Of a stretch of 64,000 nt of DNA, positions 52,301 through 61,261 are shown in pieces. The first letter of the stretch is position 1; each line of letters opens with the position of its first letter. The translations under genes were made by a program, and so were the position numbers. The stretch comes from Anabaena azotica FACHB-119 (GTDB lineage: Bacteria > Cyanobacteriota > Cyanobacteriia > Cyanobacteriales > Nostocaceae), in NCBI RefSeq assembly GCF_014697625.1, contig NZ_JACJSG010000033.1, positions 25,641 to 89,640 of the forward strand, in the 5' to 3' direction. The notes under the pieces are model-generated. The model was not told the DNA's origin. It worked only from the letters and a program-made list of their open reading frames with translations, and ran no database searches.

Positions 52301-53235
52301 GCATTTTGCTCGGCTCTAGTTAAAATACTGGTAATGTTTTCACGCTCTTGAGGTTCTAAATTGAGTATTGGGTCAATGCGGTTAAGTACCTCAAATATCC
52401 TTCGTCTCAGTTCTTCTAACTCTTGAGTAGCCGTATCTTGGGAATTATCTAATAAACGATTACCACGTTCCAGGTATTGATTATACCGAGTAAAATGAGT
52501 CTCCAGCCTTCGCCTAGCATCTTGCTGTAACTCCAGCACCAATGATTGCAGCGCCTCAACTAAAACTGTCTCACCATTTCCGCCATTTCCCAAAACTAAA
52601 GCTTGCTGTTGCCATTGTGCCAAATCAATGGCAATTTCTGCTTCTAATCGCTCTAAATTGGTGAAAGATTCTTTGCGGCAAAGGTCATATAAATCTCTTA
52701 AAGAAGTTTTAGTATGATCAGAAAGGGCTGATGCTCCTCCATTATTCCACTGTGCGATCGCCGCAGGAATATCCAAATCAATAATTTTGCTAGGATTGCG
52801 ATTATCATCAAACCGCCAAACAGTCAACTGTCTGCCATTCGTTAACCAACCCAGACGTACAGCCGCCGCACTGGTATATCTCGTTAATTGGGAAAGATGA
52901 CTATCGGGATTATTGATATCAAATGTTAAATCTATGGCTGTATTCTTGTTCTCTACTATAAAGCAAGTGCCATAAACCGCATCTTCAGGCGCAAAGTCAG
53001 GACGATTACTTTTGTCTTGGCGATTGTATGCTTGTTCTCCCCGTGGAAAACCTAAAATTCCTAACAGTGGACTAACGATCGCATTATCAACCACTGACGC
53101 TTCATCACCGCTACGCTGACTTGATGAACGATGCAAATATGCCAGAAAATCAGCTTTACGAAAGCTGTTCTGGGTAAATATGCCAAAGAAAGCAGTGAGA
53201 AAATCATCGAAGTTGGTTGATTGAGCCATAGCCAT
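49399..53235 (-). CDS. Type IIG restriction-modification enzyme (nuclease-methyltransferase-specificity fusion)
   Basis: The 1278-residue protein carries an N-terminal PD-ExK nuclease (Asp80 in SNRPDFAP; Glu95 and Lys97 in FIVENKNT), a helical connector, an N6-adenine methyltransferase with motif I DPACGSGSFLVAA (about residue 575) and motif IV VVANPPYGA (about 707), and a C-terminal target-recognition region (about 900-1200, including TAQLP-like QLPIYPADAQTQAEFVELVD). Type IIG enzymes methylate one site and cut nearby, in one polypeptide. The chain is uninterrupted and ends in an acidic tail. It has no separate methylase, so it must protect its own DNA. Phage defence is the likely role. Confidence 0.88.
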   Translation of the reverse strand: MAMAQSTNFDDFLTAFFGIFTQNSFRKADFLAYLHRSSSQRSGDEASVVDNAIVSPLLGILGFPRGEQAYNRQDKSNRPDFAPEDAVYGTCFIVENKNTAIDLTFDINNPDSHLSQLTRYTSAAAVRLGWLTNGRQLTVWRFDDNRNPSKIIDLDIPAAIAQWNNGGASALSDHTKTSLRDLYDLCRKESFTNLERLEAEIAIDLAQWQQQALVLGNGGNGETVLVEALQSLVLELQQDARRRLETHFTRYNQYLERGNRLLDNSQDTATQELEELRRRIFEVLNRIDPILNLEPQERENITSILTRAEQNARAFVSPKDMLAEVLKILNQALARKHANQPKSAKPQDKISDIDPSLHDNLEKYANQVFRWHQRQATLRQEYQKDIAVHDNYTVWLALVQETMLGGLNETQCQNEFALQAAYVVFIRLLLIRVCEDKEIFPNRFVSDGGIKHWQEDIQRYWVFATGNPYSPLLDMAYRNAQNIYAHFFTGRELFNWYELDKQQLIMTLHQLSRFNFAGVDSDIVGTVYNTYVNRKEKREKGQYYTPPEIVNYILDEVGYTSGTAIIGDKKRLIDPACGSGSFLVAAAKRLVAAYKGNAQQIEDPAAVLQRVQNNLYGFDLNPFACYLAEVNLLIQVLDLVKLAYEKGQPQPIQRFHIYNVDALARPTGTYRYALFNTLIAEESDQVDQIKSRAPNTPYADGFAFVVANPPYGAKLSDAYKDILRADYADVFYGQPDTYVFFLKLGIELLATNGKLGFITPNTYLMGANAVPLRRELMSAGRINQIVDLPQGIWLDANVDCVLLFLTYESDQEFRKSQQVQINLLGVDDTLDRLIAKNWSETLVQQQSKWMEHERYEIDIRFDALIDQIEQACQITINTNGNSTKIQRLEDVTDSSPGLKPYGTKTDSQANLYVRPRRDVPYNEGNWQPFLDGSSFVGRYELRWGILQPHINYGAWLDRPRKSKYFDEPKIILVRLRNKALKRRLVATYDDTGYYNRDNYNNIIATGNGTYELKYILAIFNSALLNYWYSRKFDNVNINPATFRQLPIYPADAQTQAEFVELVDKILARHATINQLREQGYTIKHKRDGSKVIEVPYNHLLAEIQQANPNFSTLSLFDAKAAQLFTIPESCDIQETISSNVFIPPKYPNTVVLRRDKLWLEVPDEDVRIFIQGYLKSPLWQGKNWAEIKNIAQIPAEVSDRSFFFAKEAQKKAEIQTLLDEVAQIDAEIDKKVLDLYGITNPADRQRILGSAPMLEEEEENEDSTAAENGQDEANSELE

Positions 53236-53575
53236 ATTTTGACAAGTCGGCTGTTATTCTACCTGACTATTTGGGTAATTGTCTTTAAACCTCAACAATT
53301 TAATTACAAAAATCCATCTTCAACCTTTGAACTGTGAGTGTCGAAGTTTTTACTTTGAACTTCAAATCATAAAACCTCGACTGTACAAGGCTTTCAAGTC
53401 TTTCTCCTGTTTCACGCAATAGCGATCGCTTCCGTAAACCCCCATCAGACGGCTGAAATTGCCCAAGTATATACCTCTGCGAACCAGGAGATGATAATCG
53501 TAATTGCGATCGCAGGGGATTGGGTTAGTAATTTGAGGTTTGCATCTTGTTGATGGGTCGCTGCTAAAAATTACC
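53236..53575. other. Intergenic region, nothing recognisable
   Basis: 340 bases with two HIP1 octamers (near 53421 and 53507) and no gene. The promoter of the Type IIG gene should lie near its left edge. Confidence 0.5.
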
Positions 53576-54679
53576 TTATTTATAAAGTTGGTCTAAAGGT
53601 TGGAGATTATCTATAAAATAATGATGCAAAGATTGAGGCAGATGATGAAAGTCTTCACTAATAGAAGCTGATGGTAAATTTCTAGAGTTATAGGTATTCC
53701 AGAAAAGAATTACTTTATGTTTGATATCTTCTTGGTTAATATCGTGAATTAAAGCGGCGAATGTCTTGCCAGTATATGTGCCATCTAAAGGAATTTTTTC
53801 ATACTCATTCATTAGCATCATGGCTTTCATGCCTGATTCTGTAAACTGAGCATAATTTTTGCCAAAGAAGTCTAAAGAAATACAAAAATCTTTTTCAGCT
53901 ATTTTTAAGATAGGAAAATCAGGGTCTAGCGAGTGTAAAAGTGAGTTGGTACGATTAAACAAATTGACCATTTTCTGTTCATTAGCAAATTGTGCTTCCA
54001 CAACTCGCACGCCGATGACCTTTGTCTTTAAACCGATAGCTTTTAAACCTAGTACCAGTCCTACAGCCGTCCCCATAGTTCCTAATGGCAGATAAATAAA
54101 ATCGGGTTCAGGTATCTGACCTTGGACAATTTGTTCTTTTAATTCAAATGCTGCATTCACATAAGCGATCGCACCCAACGGTGAAGAACCACCAGGGGCA
54201 ATAATATAAGGTATATGACCTTCTTTTAAAGTGTAGTGAATAAGTTGATATGCTGTGTGAATTGCTAATTCCAGTTGCGTCTGATGTTGATGAATATCTG
54301 CACCGTAATCATGACTCGCAAGTAAATTACGCCGGACATATTGAGCATTGATTTGGGGCATCAACATTGAAGTAGTATGAATGCCCAGAAAATGAGCATA
54401 AATTGCTGTTGCTAAGGCATGATTAGACCCAGCAAAGCCAAAGGTTATTACCCGCTTTGCTTGTTGCTTGATAGCATCTGCTAACAAAAATTCTAATTTG
54501 CGAATCTTGTTACCACCATAAATTAAACCACTTACATCATCTCGTTTAATGTAAAGTTGTTCTGCATTCACCATTTCTCCTAAGTTATTTAGCTGATGTA
54601 TTGGAGTTGGTAATTCAGCTAAAGATACATAAGGAAGCTGAGTTTTTAATTGGGGATAAGCTTGAAATAGAGGAATCAT
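53576..54679 (-). CDS. PLP-dependent ACC deaminase / D-cysteine desulfhydrase family protein
   Basis: The 367-residue fold-type II PLP enzyme carries LYIKRDDVSGLIYGGNKIRK with the cofactor Lys and GFAGSNHALATAIYAHFLG, plus the phosphate-binding LPLGTMGTAVGLVLGLKAIG. The family includes 1-aminocyclopropane-1-carboxylate deaminase and D-cysteine desulfhydrase; sequence alone does not separate these. Its ATG overlaps the stop codon of the RND permease (ATGA), so it is translated with the efflux pump. Confidence 0.83.
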   Translation of the reverse strand: MIPLFQAYPQLKTQLPYVSLAELPTPIHQLNNLGEMVNAEQLYIKRDDVSGLIYGGNKIRKLEFLLADAIKQQAKRVITFGFAGSNHALATAIYAHFLGIHTTSMLMPQINAQYVRRNLLASHDYGADIHQHQTQLELAIHTAYQLIHYTLKEGHIPYIIAPGGSSPLGAIAYVNAAFELKEQIVQGQIPEPDFIYLPLGTMGTAVGLVLGLKAIGLKTKVIGVRVVEAQFANEQKMVNLFNRTNSLLHSLDPDFPILKIAEKDFCISLDFFGKNYAQFTESGMKAMMLMNEYEKIPLDGTYTGKTFAALIHDINQEDIKHKVILFWNTYNSRNLPSASISEDFHHLPQSLHHYFIDNLQPLDQLYK

Positions 54680-57600
54680 TTTGTTGGTAGGGAATAGGGA
54701 ACAGGTAAATGTTTTTTTGGACTGCGGTGTTCCAAGCTTCTCCGCAACGCTTCCATATAGGTGTAGAACACAGGTGTAATATACAGTGTCAGCAGTTGAG
54801 AGAATAACAAACCTCCTACTACAGCCATCCCTAAAGGTCGGCGTGACTCTGCACCCGCACCTAAACCCAAGGCGATGGGTAATGTTCCCATCAAAGCTGC
54901 CATTGTGGTCATCATAATAGGGCGGAACCGGACTAAACAGGCTTCGTAAATGGCATCACGGGGAGATTTATCTGTGTGGCGTTGGGTTTCCATTGCAAAG
55001 TCAATCATCATGATGCCGTTTTTCTTGACAATGCCTACTAATAAGATGATGCCGATAAAGGCGTAAATGTTGAGGTCAATATGGAACAATATCAGTGTGA
55101 GCAATGCACCAAACCCAGCAGAAGGTAGACTAGATAAAATCGTCAAGGGGTGGATATAGTCTTCATAGAGAATCCCCAGCACAATGTAAATGACTAAAAT
55201 TGCTACTAATAACAGTAATCCCAAACCAGCGATGGAAGATTGGAATACTTGGGCTGAACCCTGAAAGCTGGTGGTAATGGTGGCGGGTAGGGTGTCACGG
55301 GCTACTTGTTGGATTTTGTCTGTGACATCGCCCAGAGATACACCGAGTTTGAGGTTAAAGGAAATGGTGGTGGCGGGGAGTTGTCCTTGGTGGTTAACAG
55401 TTAATGAGCCTACGCCTTTGGTTAAGGTGGCAACGGCATTTAAAGGCACAAGTTGCCCATTAGGAGCGCGAATTGATAACAAATTTAACGCATTCGGGTC
55501 TTGTTGATATTGTGGTAACAGTCCTAATATGACCTCATACTCGTTATCTGGGGCGTAGATGGTGGATACTTGCAAAGTCCCATAGGCATCACCCAAGGCG
55601 GTTTCTATTTGTTGGGAAGTTAAACCAAGGGCGTTGGCGCGATCGCGATTAATCTCTACATTTACCTGGGGATTATCAACTTGTAAATCACTGTTAACAT
55701 CTTGTAACCCTGGTATTTGGCTAAGTTTAGCTTGCAATATGGGCGTATATTTGTACAGGTCTTGTAAGTTAGTGCTTTGTAAGGAAAACTGATATTGAGC
55801 GTTTGTTTGCTTACCACCGATATTAATCGTTGGGGGATTGATTAAGAAGGCTTTAATACCCGGTTCTTGTAATAGTTTGGGTTGCAATTCCTGAACCACC
55901 TCATCAGCGTTGAGATGTCTTTGGGAAGCAGGTTTAAGGCGGATAACAATAATTCCCGTGTTATTTCCGCCTGTCCCTGTAACTGATGTTCCCACAATTG
56001 AGTTCAGTACATCCACATTGGGATCATTGCGAATAATTTGTGCTACTGCTTGTTGATGCTTAATCATATCCGCGAAGGAAATATCTTGTGCGGCTTGGGT
56101 TTGTGCCAAAATCAATCCCTTATCATCACTAGGAAGGAAACCCTTAGAAGCGATCGCAAATAAGTATACTGTCGCCAACAAAATCACAGCTGAAATTATC
56201 ATGGTTGTGCGGTGATATTTTAAGGACTGGCGCAGACTCCAGGCGTAAAAGCGGAGGGAAAAGCCCTGATTTTCCTTCTCTTTCTCTACTGGGTGATGTT
56301 CCGACTGCAAAAATCGGCTACATAACATCGGCGTTAAGCTGAGGGAAAGCAACCCAGACACGAGAATGGCGGCGGCGATGGTAACAGCGAACTCATGAAA
56401 TAACCTCCCCAATATACCCGGCATAAATAACATGGGAATGAACACCGCTACTAGGGATAAGGTCATGGAAATAATTGTGCCACCTATTTCTGTGGAACCG
56501 TTGATGGCTGCTTGCAGACGACTTTCGCCCATCTCCATGTGACGGACAATGTTCTCTAACACTACCACCGCATCATCTACGACAAAACCCACGCTTAAAG
56601 TTAACGCCATCAGGGAAAGGGTATCAAGGGAAAACCCCAGCAGTAACATCACGGCAAAAGTAGCTACCAAAGATAGAGGGACAGTGACGCTGGGAATTAA
56701 GGTCGCTTGGAGATTTCGCAGAAACAGGAAGATAACCAACACTACCAAACAAATGGTGAGTAATAGGGTGAATTTGACATCATTAACTGAGTCGCGGATA
56801 TTTTGCGAACGGTCGTAGAAAATATCCATATTCACAGCCGTGGGAATTTGCGATCGCAACTTGGGTAGCAACGTCTTAACAGCATCAACAATTTCTATAG
56901 TGTTGGTTCCAGGCTGACGTTGAATTGCCAAAATAATCGAGCGTTTAGGAATCTCCCCTTGTTGAGCAAAATACCAACTGGCGATTTTATCATTCTGCAC
57001 ACTATCAACTACTTGACCCAAATCACCCAAATGCACAGGCGCACCATTACTATAAGCCACCGTCAAGGCGCGATAATCCTCAGCGTTGAGCAGTTGACCA
57101 TTAGCTTGGACAGTATAATTCTTGTGATTACCGTAGAGATTGCCTGTAGGTAAATCTGCGTTATTTTGGGCGATCGCTTTGGCAACATCATCAATACCTA
57201 ATCCTTTGGCTTTTAACGATTGGGGGTCAACATTGATGCGTACTGCATACTTTTGCGAACCATAAACCAACACCTGCGCCACCCCATCCACCATTGACAA
57301 GCGTTCTGCTAATGTCTCCTCTGCATACTTATCTATCTGATATAGTGGCAATAAATCGGAACTGAGGGTGATATAGAGAATTGGTTGCTGTGCAGGGTTC
57401 ACCTTCTTATATGATGGAGGGCTAGGCATATCACTCGGTAATTGCTTAGTTGCTTGAGCGATCGCCGCTTGTACATCCAGGGCTGCACCATCAATATCTC
57501 GACTCAAACTAAATTGTAGGACAATTTGGCTACTTCCTTTAGAACTGGTGGAGTTCATCGAATCAAGTCCCGCAATTGTGGAAAATTGCTGTTCTAAAGG

Positions 57601-57795
57601 CGTGGCTACAGAAGCCGCCATCGTTTCCGGGCTGGCTCCAGGTAAACTAGCAGATACAGAAATTGTGGGAAAATCCATACTCGGTAAGTCGCTGACGGGT
57701 AACATAAAGTAACTCATCAGCCCAAAAATGAGAATTGCCAACATCACCAAGGTGGTCATAATTGGGCGGCGAATGAAGAGGGAAGGAAGATTCAT
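54676..57795 (-). CDS. RND multidrug efflux permease (HAE1 family)
   Basis: A 1039-residue inner-membrane proton antiporter of normal length. The N-terminus is LFIRRPIMTTLVMLAILIFG; the first porter loop has the RND pattern ASLPGASPETMAASVATPLE; helix 4 carries the proton-relay aspartates in LSVGFVVDDAVVVLENIVRH; and the repeat half ends GIVKKNGIMMIDFAMETQRH. It resembles the MdtB/MdtC type. It forms a tripartite pump with the membrane-fusion protein encoded upstream; no outer-membrane TolC-like gene is in the window. Confidence 0.94.
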   Translation of the reverse strand: MNLPSLFIRRPIMTTLVMLAILIFGLMSYFMLPVSDLPSMDFPTISVSASLPGASPETMAASVATPLEQQFSTIAGLDSMNSTSSKGSSQIVLQFSLSRDIDGAALDVQAAIAQATKQLPSDMPSPPSYKKVNPAQQPILYITLSSDLLPLYQIDKYAEETLAERLSMVDGVAQVLVYGSQKYAVRINVDPQSLKAKGLGIDDVAKAIAQNNADLPTGNLYGNHKNYTVQANGQLLNAEDYRALTVAYSNGAPVHLGDLGQVVDSVQNDKIASWYFAQQGEIPKRSIILAIQRQPGTNTIEIVDAVKTLLPKLRSQIPTAVNMDIFYDRSQNIRDSVNDVKFTLLLTICLVVLVIFLFLRNLQATLIPSVTVPLSLVATFAVMLLLGFSLDTLSLMALTLSVGFVVDDAVVVLENIVRHMEMGESRLQAAINGSTEIGGTIISMTLSLVAVFIPMLFMPGILGRLFHEFAVTIAAAILVSGLLSLSLTPMLCSRFLQSEHHPVEKEKENQGFSLRFYAWSLRQSLKYHRTTMIISAVILLATVYLFAIASKGFLPSDDKGLILAQTQAAQDISFADMIKHQQAVAQIIRNDPNVDVLNSIVGTSVTGTGGNNTGIIVIRLKPASQRHLNADEVVQELQPKLLQEPGIKAFLINPPTINIGGKQTNAQYQFSLQSTNLQDLYKYTPILQAKLSQIPGLQDVNSDLQVDNPQVNVEINRDRANALGLTSQQIETALGDAYGTLQVSTIYAPDNEYEVILGLLPQYQQDPNALNLLSIRAPNGQLVPLNAVATLTKGVGSLTVNHQGQLPATTISFNLKLGVSLGDVTDKIQQVARDTLPATITTSFQGSAQVFQSSIAGLGLLLLVAILVIYIVLGILYEDYIHPLTILSSLPSAGFGALLTLILFHIDLNIYAFIGIILLVGIVKKNGIMMIDFAMETQRHTDKSPRDAIYEACLVRFRPIMMTTMAALMGTLPIALGLGAGAESRRPLGMAVVGGLLFSQLLTLYITPVFYTYMEALRRSLEHRSPKKHLPVPYSLPTK

Positions 57796-57817
57796 GGCTA
57801 AAAATATTACTTATTAC

Positions 57818-58313
57818 GCCCATACTGGCGTGGCAAGATTAAACTTGTGCATAGCGCGAAAAATCTCAATTCTTTATTATCGGCGTTAATCGGCGTGTAT
57901 CGGCGGTTAATATTATCAAATCTATTGCCACATTTTAGCCTTGACAGTCCAGTAGCGTGACCGGGCTAAAATAGTGCATTATTCTTTTCTTGTGGGATGG
58001 GCATCTTGCCCGTCCGGTGCGGGCAGGATGCCCACACCACAAAAGTTATATTTATGCAACATTTTAGCCTTGACAGTCCAGTAGCGTGACCGGGCTAAAA
58101 TAGTGCAATAGATTTAAACAAAAAACCGCCGATACACGCCGATACACGCCGATAAAAAGAATTTTTTATTGCACCATTTTAGTCTAGACAGTTCACTACT
58201 GGCTTGGCAAGCCTAAAATAGTGCATTAGCGAATTGCTCATCTGCGTTCATCTGCGTTCATCTGCGTTCCATTTTTTTCAAATCTATTGCCATATTTTAG
58301 CCTTGCCACGCTA
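57818..58313. repeat. Cluster of palindromic dispersed repeats inside the RND operon
   Basis: Two copies identical over 48 bases (57930-57978, 58058-58106) have the stem TTTTAGCC..GGCTAAAA; related copies are at 58174-58224 and 58290-58313. Between them are a TGGGCATCTTGCCCG/CGGGCAGGATGCCCA palindrome (57998-58034), CGCCGATACA tandem units (57883-57906, 58128-58156) and three ATCTGCGTTC units (58239-58268). No gene is present. The cluster fills the whole gap between the two pump genes. Confidence 0.9.
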
Positions 58314-59657
58314 CTACAAAGACCGCGATTTGTGAGAAGATGGAATAACCACCGATACACCAGGCGCAAGATTGAATTGCCCATCGGTAACAACCTGTTC
58401 CCCTGGTTGCAGTCCTTGATTAATCACAGTTTCGTTACCCACCGTATCCCCAACTTGCACCGGACGAGCTGCAACTGTTTTGTCAGCTTGCACTAAATAC
58501 ACATACTGTCCATTTTGTCCAGTTTGTAATGCTTGGGAAGGGACAACGATCGCCTTTGGTAACTGCGCCAATTTCAGCACCACATCGACAAATTCCCCTG
58601 GTGATAGTTGTCCTTGGCTATTGGTAAAGGTGGCTTTGAGTTGAATTGTGCCGGTGTTGGCATCAAAGGTATTATCAACAAAAGTCAGTTCTCCCCGAAT
58701 GGGCGGTGTAGAAATATTCGGGATAACAGCATCTACTTCTAATTTCCCTTGCACCATGTATTTTCTGAGTTCGGGTAATTGCTGCTGGGGAATGGAAAAA
58801 GAAACGTAAGTCGGGTGTGTTTGCTTAATGACTACTAATCCACTGGTATCGTTAGCCTTAACTAAGTTACCTTGATTAACTTGTAAATTACCTGTTTGTC
58901 CATCGATGGGTGCATAGATGGTGGTGTAGGCGAGTTGAGTTTTGGCGCTGGCGACAGCCGCCCCTGCTGCTTGGAGATTCGCTTGGGCGTTCTGTACATT
59001 TGCTTTCGCTGAACCTACAGAGGCGATCGCTTCACGGATAGCACTTTGATCAGCAGCCACCGTGGCTTCGGCTGCATCGGCGCTGGTGCGATATTGTTGG
59101 GCTTGTTCTTGGGTAACTGCTCCCTGTGGGAATAAATGACTATAACGTTGTGCTTCTATATCTGCATTACGCGCTTGGGCGGCATCTTTTGCCCTTGTAG
59201 ACTTGGCTTGGTTTACTTGCTCTTTGGCTTGTTGGAAATTGGCGATCGCTTGTTGTACTTGCGCCTGTGCTTGTACTTGTTTGGCGATCGCTTGGTCTAA
59301 ATTTGCCTGAAAAGGTGCGGGGTCGATTCTAAATAATAACTGCCCTTTCTTGACTTGCTGCCCTTGTTGAAAGTAAACCCCTGTGAGTTGCCCATCTACC
59401 AATGACTTAATTGATACAGTTGAATATGCTGCAACTGTTCCCGTACTATGAATTTCTAAAGGGACTGTTGCTTGACTGACTTGAGCTACCACCACAGGCA
59501 CAGCTTTGTGATTATCTATCTTAACTTGTGTAGGTTTCTTCCCCAAAACCGCCCAAATAGAAAAACAAATAATGCCTAACATTACTATACCCAAACCACC
59601 TTTTTGTAAAGGTGTAAATTTTGGCGGAGGTTTGATATTTGCAATTTTGCTAATCAT
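58314..59657 (-). CDS. RND efflux membrane-fusion protein (MdtA/AcrA-like)
   Basis: The 447-residue protein has a membrane anchor (about 21-40), a lipoyl half-motif (GQLTGVYFQQGQQVKKGQLL), a long coiled-coil hairpin rich in Ala/Gln (about 110-230), the second lipoyl half (YTTIYAPIDGQTGNLQVNQG) and beta-barrel/membrane-proximal domains (GELTFVDNTFDANTGTIQLK). It bridges the RND permease to an outer-membrane channel. It is the first gene of the operon, with the shared motif 54 nt upstream of its ATG. Confidence 0.93.
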   Translation of the reverse strand: MISKIANIKPPPKFTPLQKGGLGIVMLGIICFSIWAVLGKKPTQVKIDNHKAVPVVVAQVSQATVPLEIHSTGTVAAYSTVSIKSLVDGQLTGVYFQQGQQVKKGQLLFRIDPAPFQANLDQAIAKQVQAQAQVQQAIANFQQAKEQVNQAKSTRAKDAAQARNADIEAQRYSHLFPQGAVTQEQAQQYRTSADAAEATVAADQSAIREAIASVGSAKANVQNAQANLQAAGAAVASAKTQLAYTTIYAPIDGQTGNLQVNQGNLVKANDTSGLVVIKQTHPTYVSFSIPQQQLPELRKYMVQGKLEVDAVIPNISTPPIRGELTFVDNTFDANTGTIQLKATFTNSQGQLSPGEFVDVVLKLAQLPKAIVVPSQALQTGQNGQYVYLVQADKTVAARPVQVGDTVGNETVINQGLQPGEQVVTDGQFNLAPGVSVVIPSSHKSRSL

Positions 59658-59710
59658 TTATCTTCCCAAAGTTCGTTTAACACCAGTTTCATTCATGAGC
59701 TAAGGTTTGA

Positions 59711-59731
59711 GGGTGAAGATAGATAAGTTAG
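59711..59731 (-). promoter_or_regulatory. Shared 20-bp motif, RND-operon copy
   Basis: The minus strand reads TAACTTATCTATCTTCACCC, taken as the reference copy. It lies 54 nt before the membrane-fusion gene and in sense orientation. Confidence 0.65.
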
Positions 59732-59963
59732 GGAAAAGTTACACAGCTTTATTGCACAAGGGACTTCCAGTGCAACTCATTATTTCGTAGACTGGGCAGG
59801 ACTTCCACAAGGGATGAGCAAAATCTTAGCACCCCACGGGCGCGTTTCTCGCTCTCGCAAATAAAAGGCAATTTTTTTCAGGACACACAGATAGTTGTGC
59901 ATCCTTATAAATGTTTCAGTAAAAATCTTTAAGTAAACCGTCGAGAATAAATCAAACTATGTT

Positions 59964-60333
59964 AACGTGAGTTCGATAAACCTCTCCCTCCCAACCTCCC
60001 TCTCCTCGTAGGCTATCCATTACCCACATCTTTCTTTACAATCTTAAAACCCTTGCTTAGTAAGCATCTTGCCAACTCAATTTTTCATGGGGCTTGACAA
60101 ATTCGCACCTTCTCTTCTCGCTAAAATCATGTTTTTATTGAGAATCAACAACGAACAAATCAGGGTTAGAAAAAACGTGAGTGAACACTCTCATAAATGT
60201 TGAGATAGATCCGGGTAATGGATAGCCTCGTAGGAGAGGGAGGAGAAACGAAAAACCTCACCCTCTTACTCCCCTCTCCTCGTAGGAGAGGGGTTGGGGG
60301 TGAGGTCAAAACAACGCTGGTCGAACTCACGTT
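59964..60333. repeat. 370-bp element with nested inverted repeats
   Basis: Outer arms AACGTGAGTTCGA (59964-59976) and TCGAACTCACGTT (60321-60333). Inner arms of 26 bases, 60001-60026 and 60213-60238, share GGCTATCCATTACCC. It also contains a CCCTCTCCTCGTAGGAGAGG palindrome near 60281-60299. There is no gene inside. This looks like a composite non-autonomous element. Confidence 0.75.
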
Positions 60334-60368
60334 ATGTTAAGTACTGTAAAGTTATCAAGATTGAGTGA

Positions 60369-60414
60369 GTAGTAAGGACTAAAGTCCTTTTCCCCGGACT
60401 AAAGTCCCTACTAC
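60369..60414. repeat. GGACTAAAGTCC palindromic repeat
   Basis: GTAGTAAGGACTAAAGTCC and GGACTAAAGTCCCTACTAC form an inverted repeat just downstream of the Spy-like gene; it may act as its terminator. Confidence 0.85.
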
Positions 60415-60442
60415 AAACCTTGATTTATTTAGTCTGTTCTAC

Positions 60443-61189
60443 TTAGTAGACGTAAACTGCTCCAGTACGGTTGATTGTTAGTGAACCATCGCCGGGTGTT
60501 TCTCCAGCAATTTGGCGGACTTGAACAATAGTTGTATTGCCAATTTTACTCACATTATATTTTAAGGAAGCTTCTTGCCGAGAAGGATAAATTAACACAT
60601 TAGATGGTAGAGCAACATAATTCATTGCAGCAAAATTTCCCGGAAGTAATGTCTTAGGTGAATCATTTGTTAGCCCATATTGCAAGGGAACATTTGTTTG
60701 GTTAATCACCTCTAATTGTAAAGGTTGGTGAGGATTAATTCTGGCTACAGGTTGCCAAAAACCTAAATGAAATGTCTTTGGTAATTTATTTTCGGCTTTG
60801 AGTTCATTGACCATAACTTGTAAGTTATGATTCATTTGTTTTTCTTGCTTTGGGGTGTAAAAGGGATTCATCGTCAGTTTGATTGAGTGGTAAAAAGCTT
60901 GAAGTTTAGCTTTCTGCTCAGGTGTAATACTCGCCCAGAAAGCTTGGCGATCGCTCTTATTGGTAGGATGTTCTTTGTAAGTTTGATATAAGCTTTGTTG
61001 TTGAGGTGTGAGAATACTTTCCAGTTCAGCCTCAGACTGTTGATTAATTCGAGCAATTTCCGCTTTTTGTTGGGGAGTTAGATTAACTCCTTGCATTAAA
61101 TCGAACCCAGCCGCATGAGCCTGTAGAGGAACAGCAAGACTAGCAACAGTCATGCTTCCTAGTAAGATAGAAGTGAGTTTGAATTGCAT
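60443..61189 (-). CDS. Spy/CpxP-like periplasmic protein
   Basis: The 248-residue protein has a signal peptide (LLGSMTVASLAVPLQAHAAG) and three LTxxQ-type motifs (NLTPQQKAEI, ILTPQQQSLY, SITPEQKAKL) in a helical N-terminal half, followed by a beta-rich C-terminal half (LQLEVINQTNVPLQYGLTND and onward). LTxxQ proteins include the periplasmic chaperone Spy and the stress regulator CpxP. The beta-rich extension is unusual for the family. It is 73 nt downstream of the PPC-like gene in the same direction, likely one operon. Confidence 0.75.
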   Translation of the reverse strand: MQFKLTSILLGSMTVASLAVPLQAHAAGFDLMQGVNLTPQQKAEIARINQQSEAELESILTPQQQSLYQTYKEHPTNKSDRQAFWASITPEQKAKLQAFYHSIKLTMNPFYTPKQEKQMNHNLQVMVNELKAENKLPKTFHLGFWQPVARINPHQPLQLEVINQTNVPLQYGLTNDSPKTLLPGNFAAMNYVALPSNVLIYPSRQEASLKYNVSKIGNTTIVQVRQIAGETPGDGSLTINRTGAVYVY

Positions 61190-61261
61190 ATATCTCCTAA
61201 AAAATACTTTTGCTGTGGGAAATGTTGCAGTAGGGACGTAAAAATATACGTCCCTGCGTTT

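Noticed and set aside
59711..59731. Pho box reading of the shared motif
   Set aside because: Pho boxes have CTTAAC-type units at an 11-bp period; here the CTT units are 9 bp apart and the genes are not phosphate-related.
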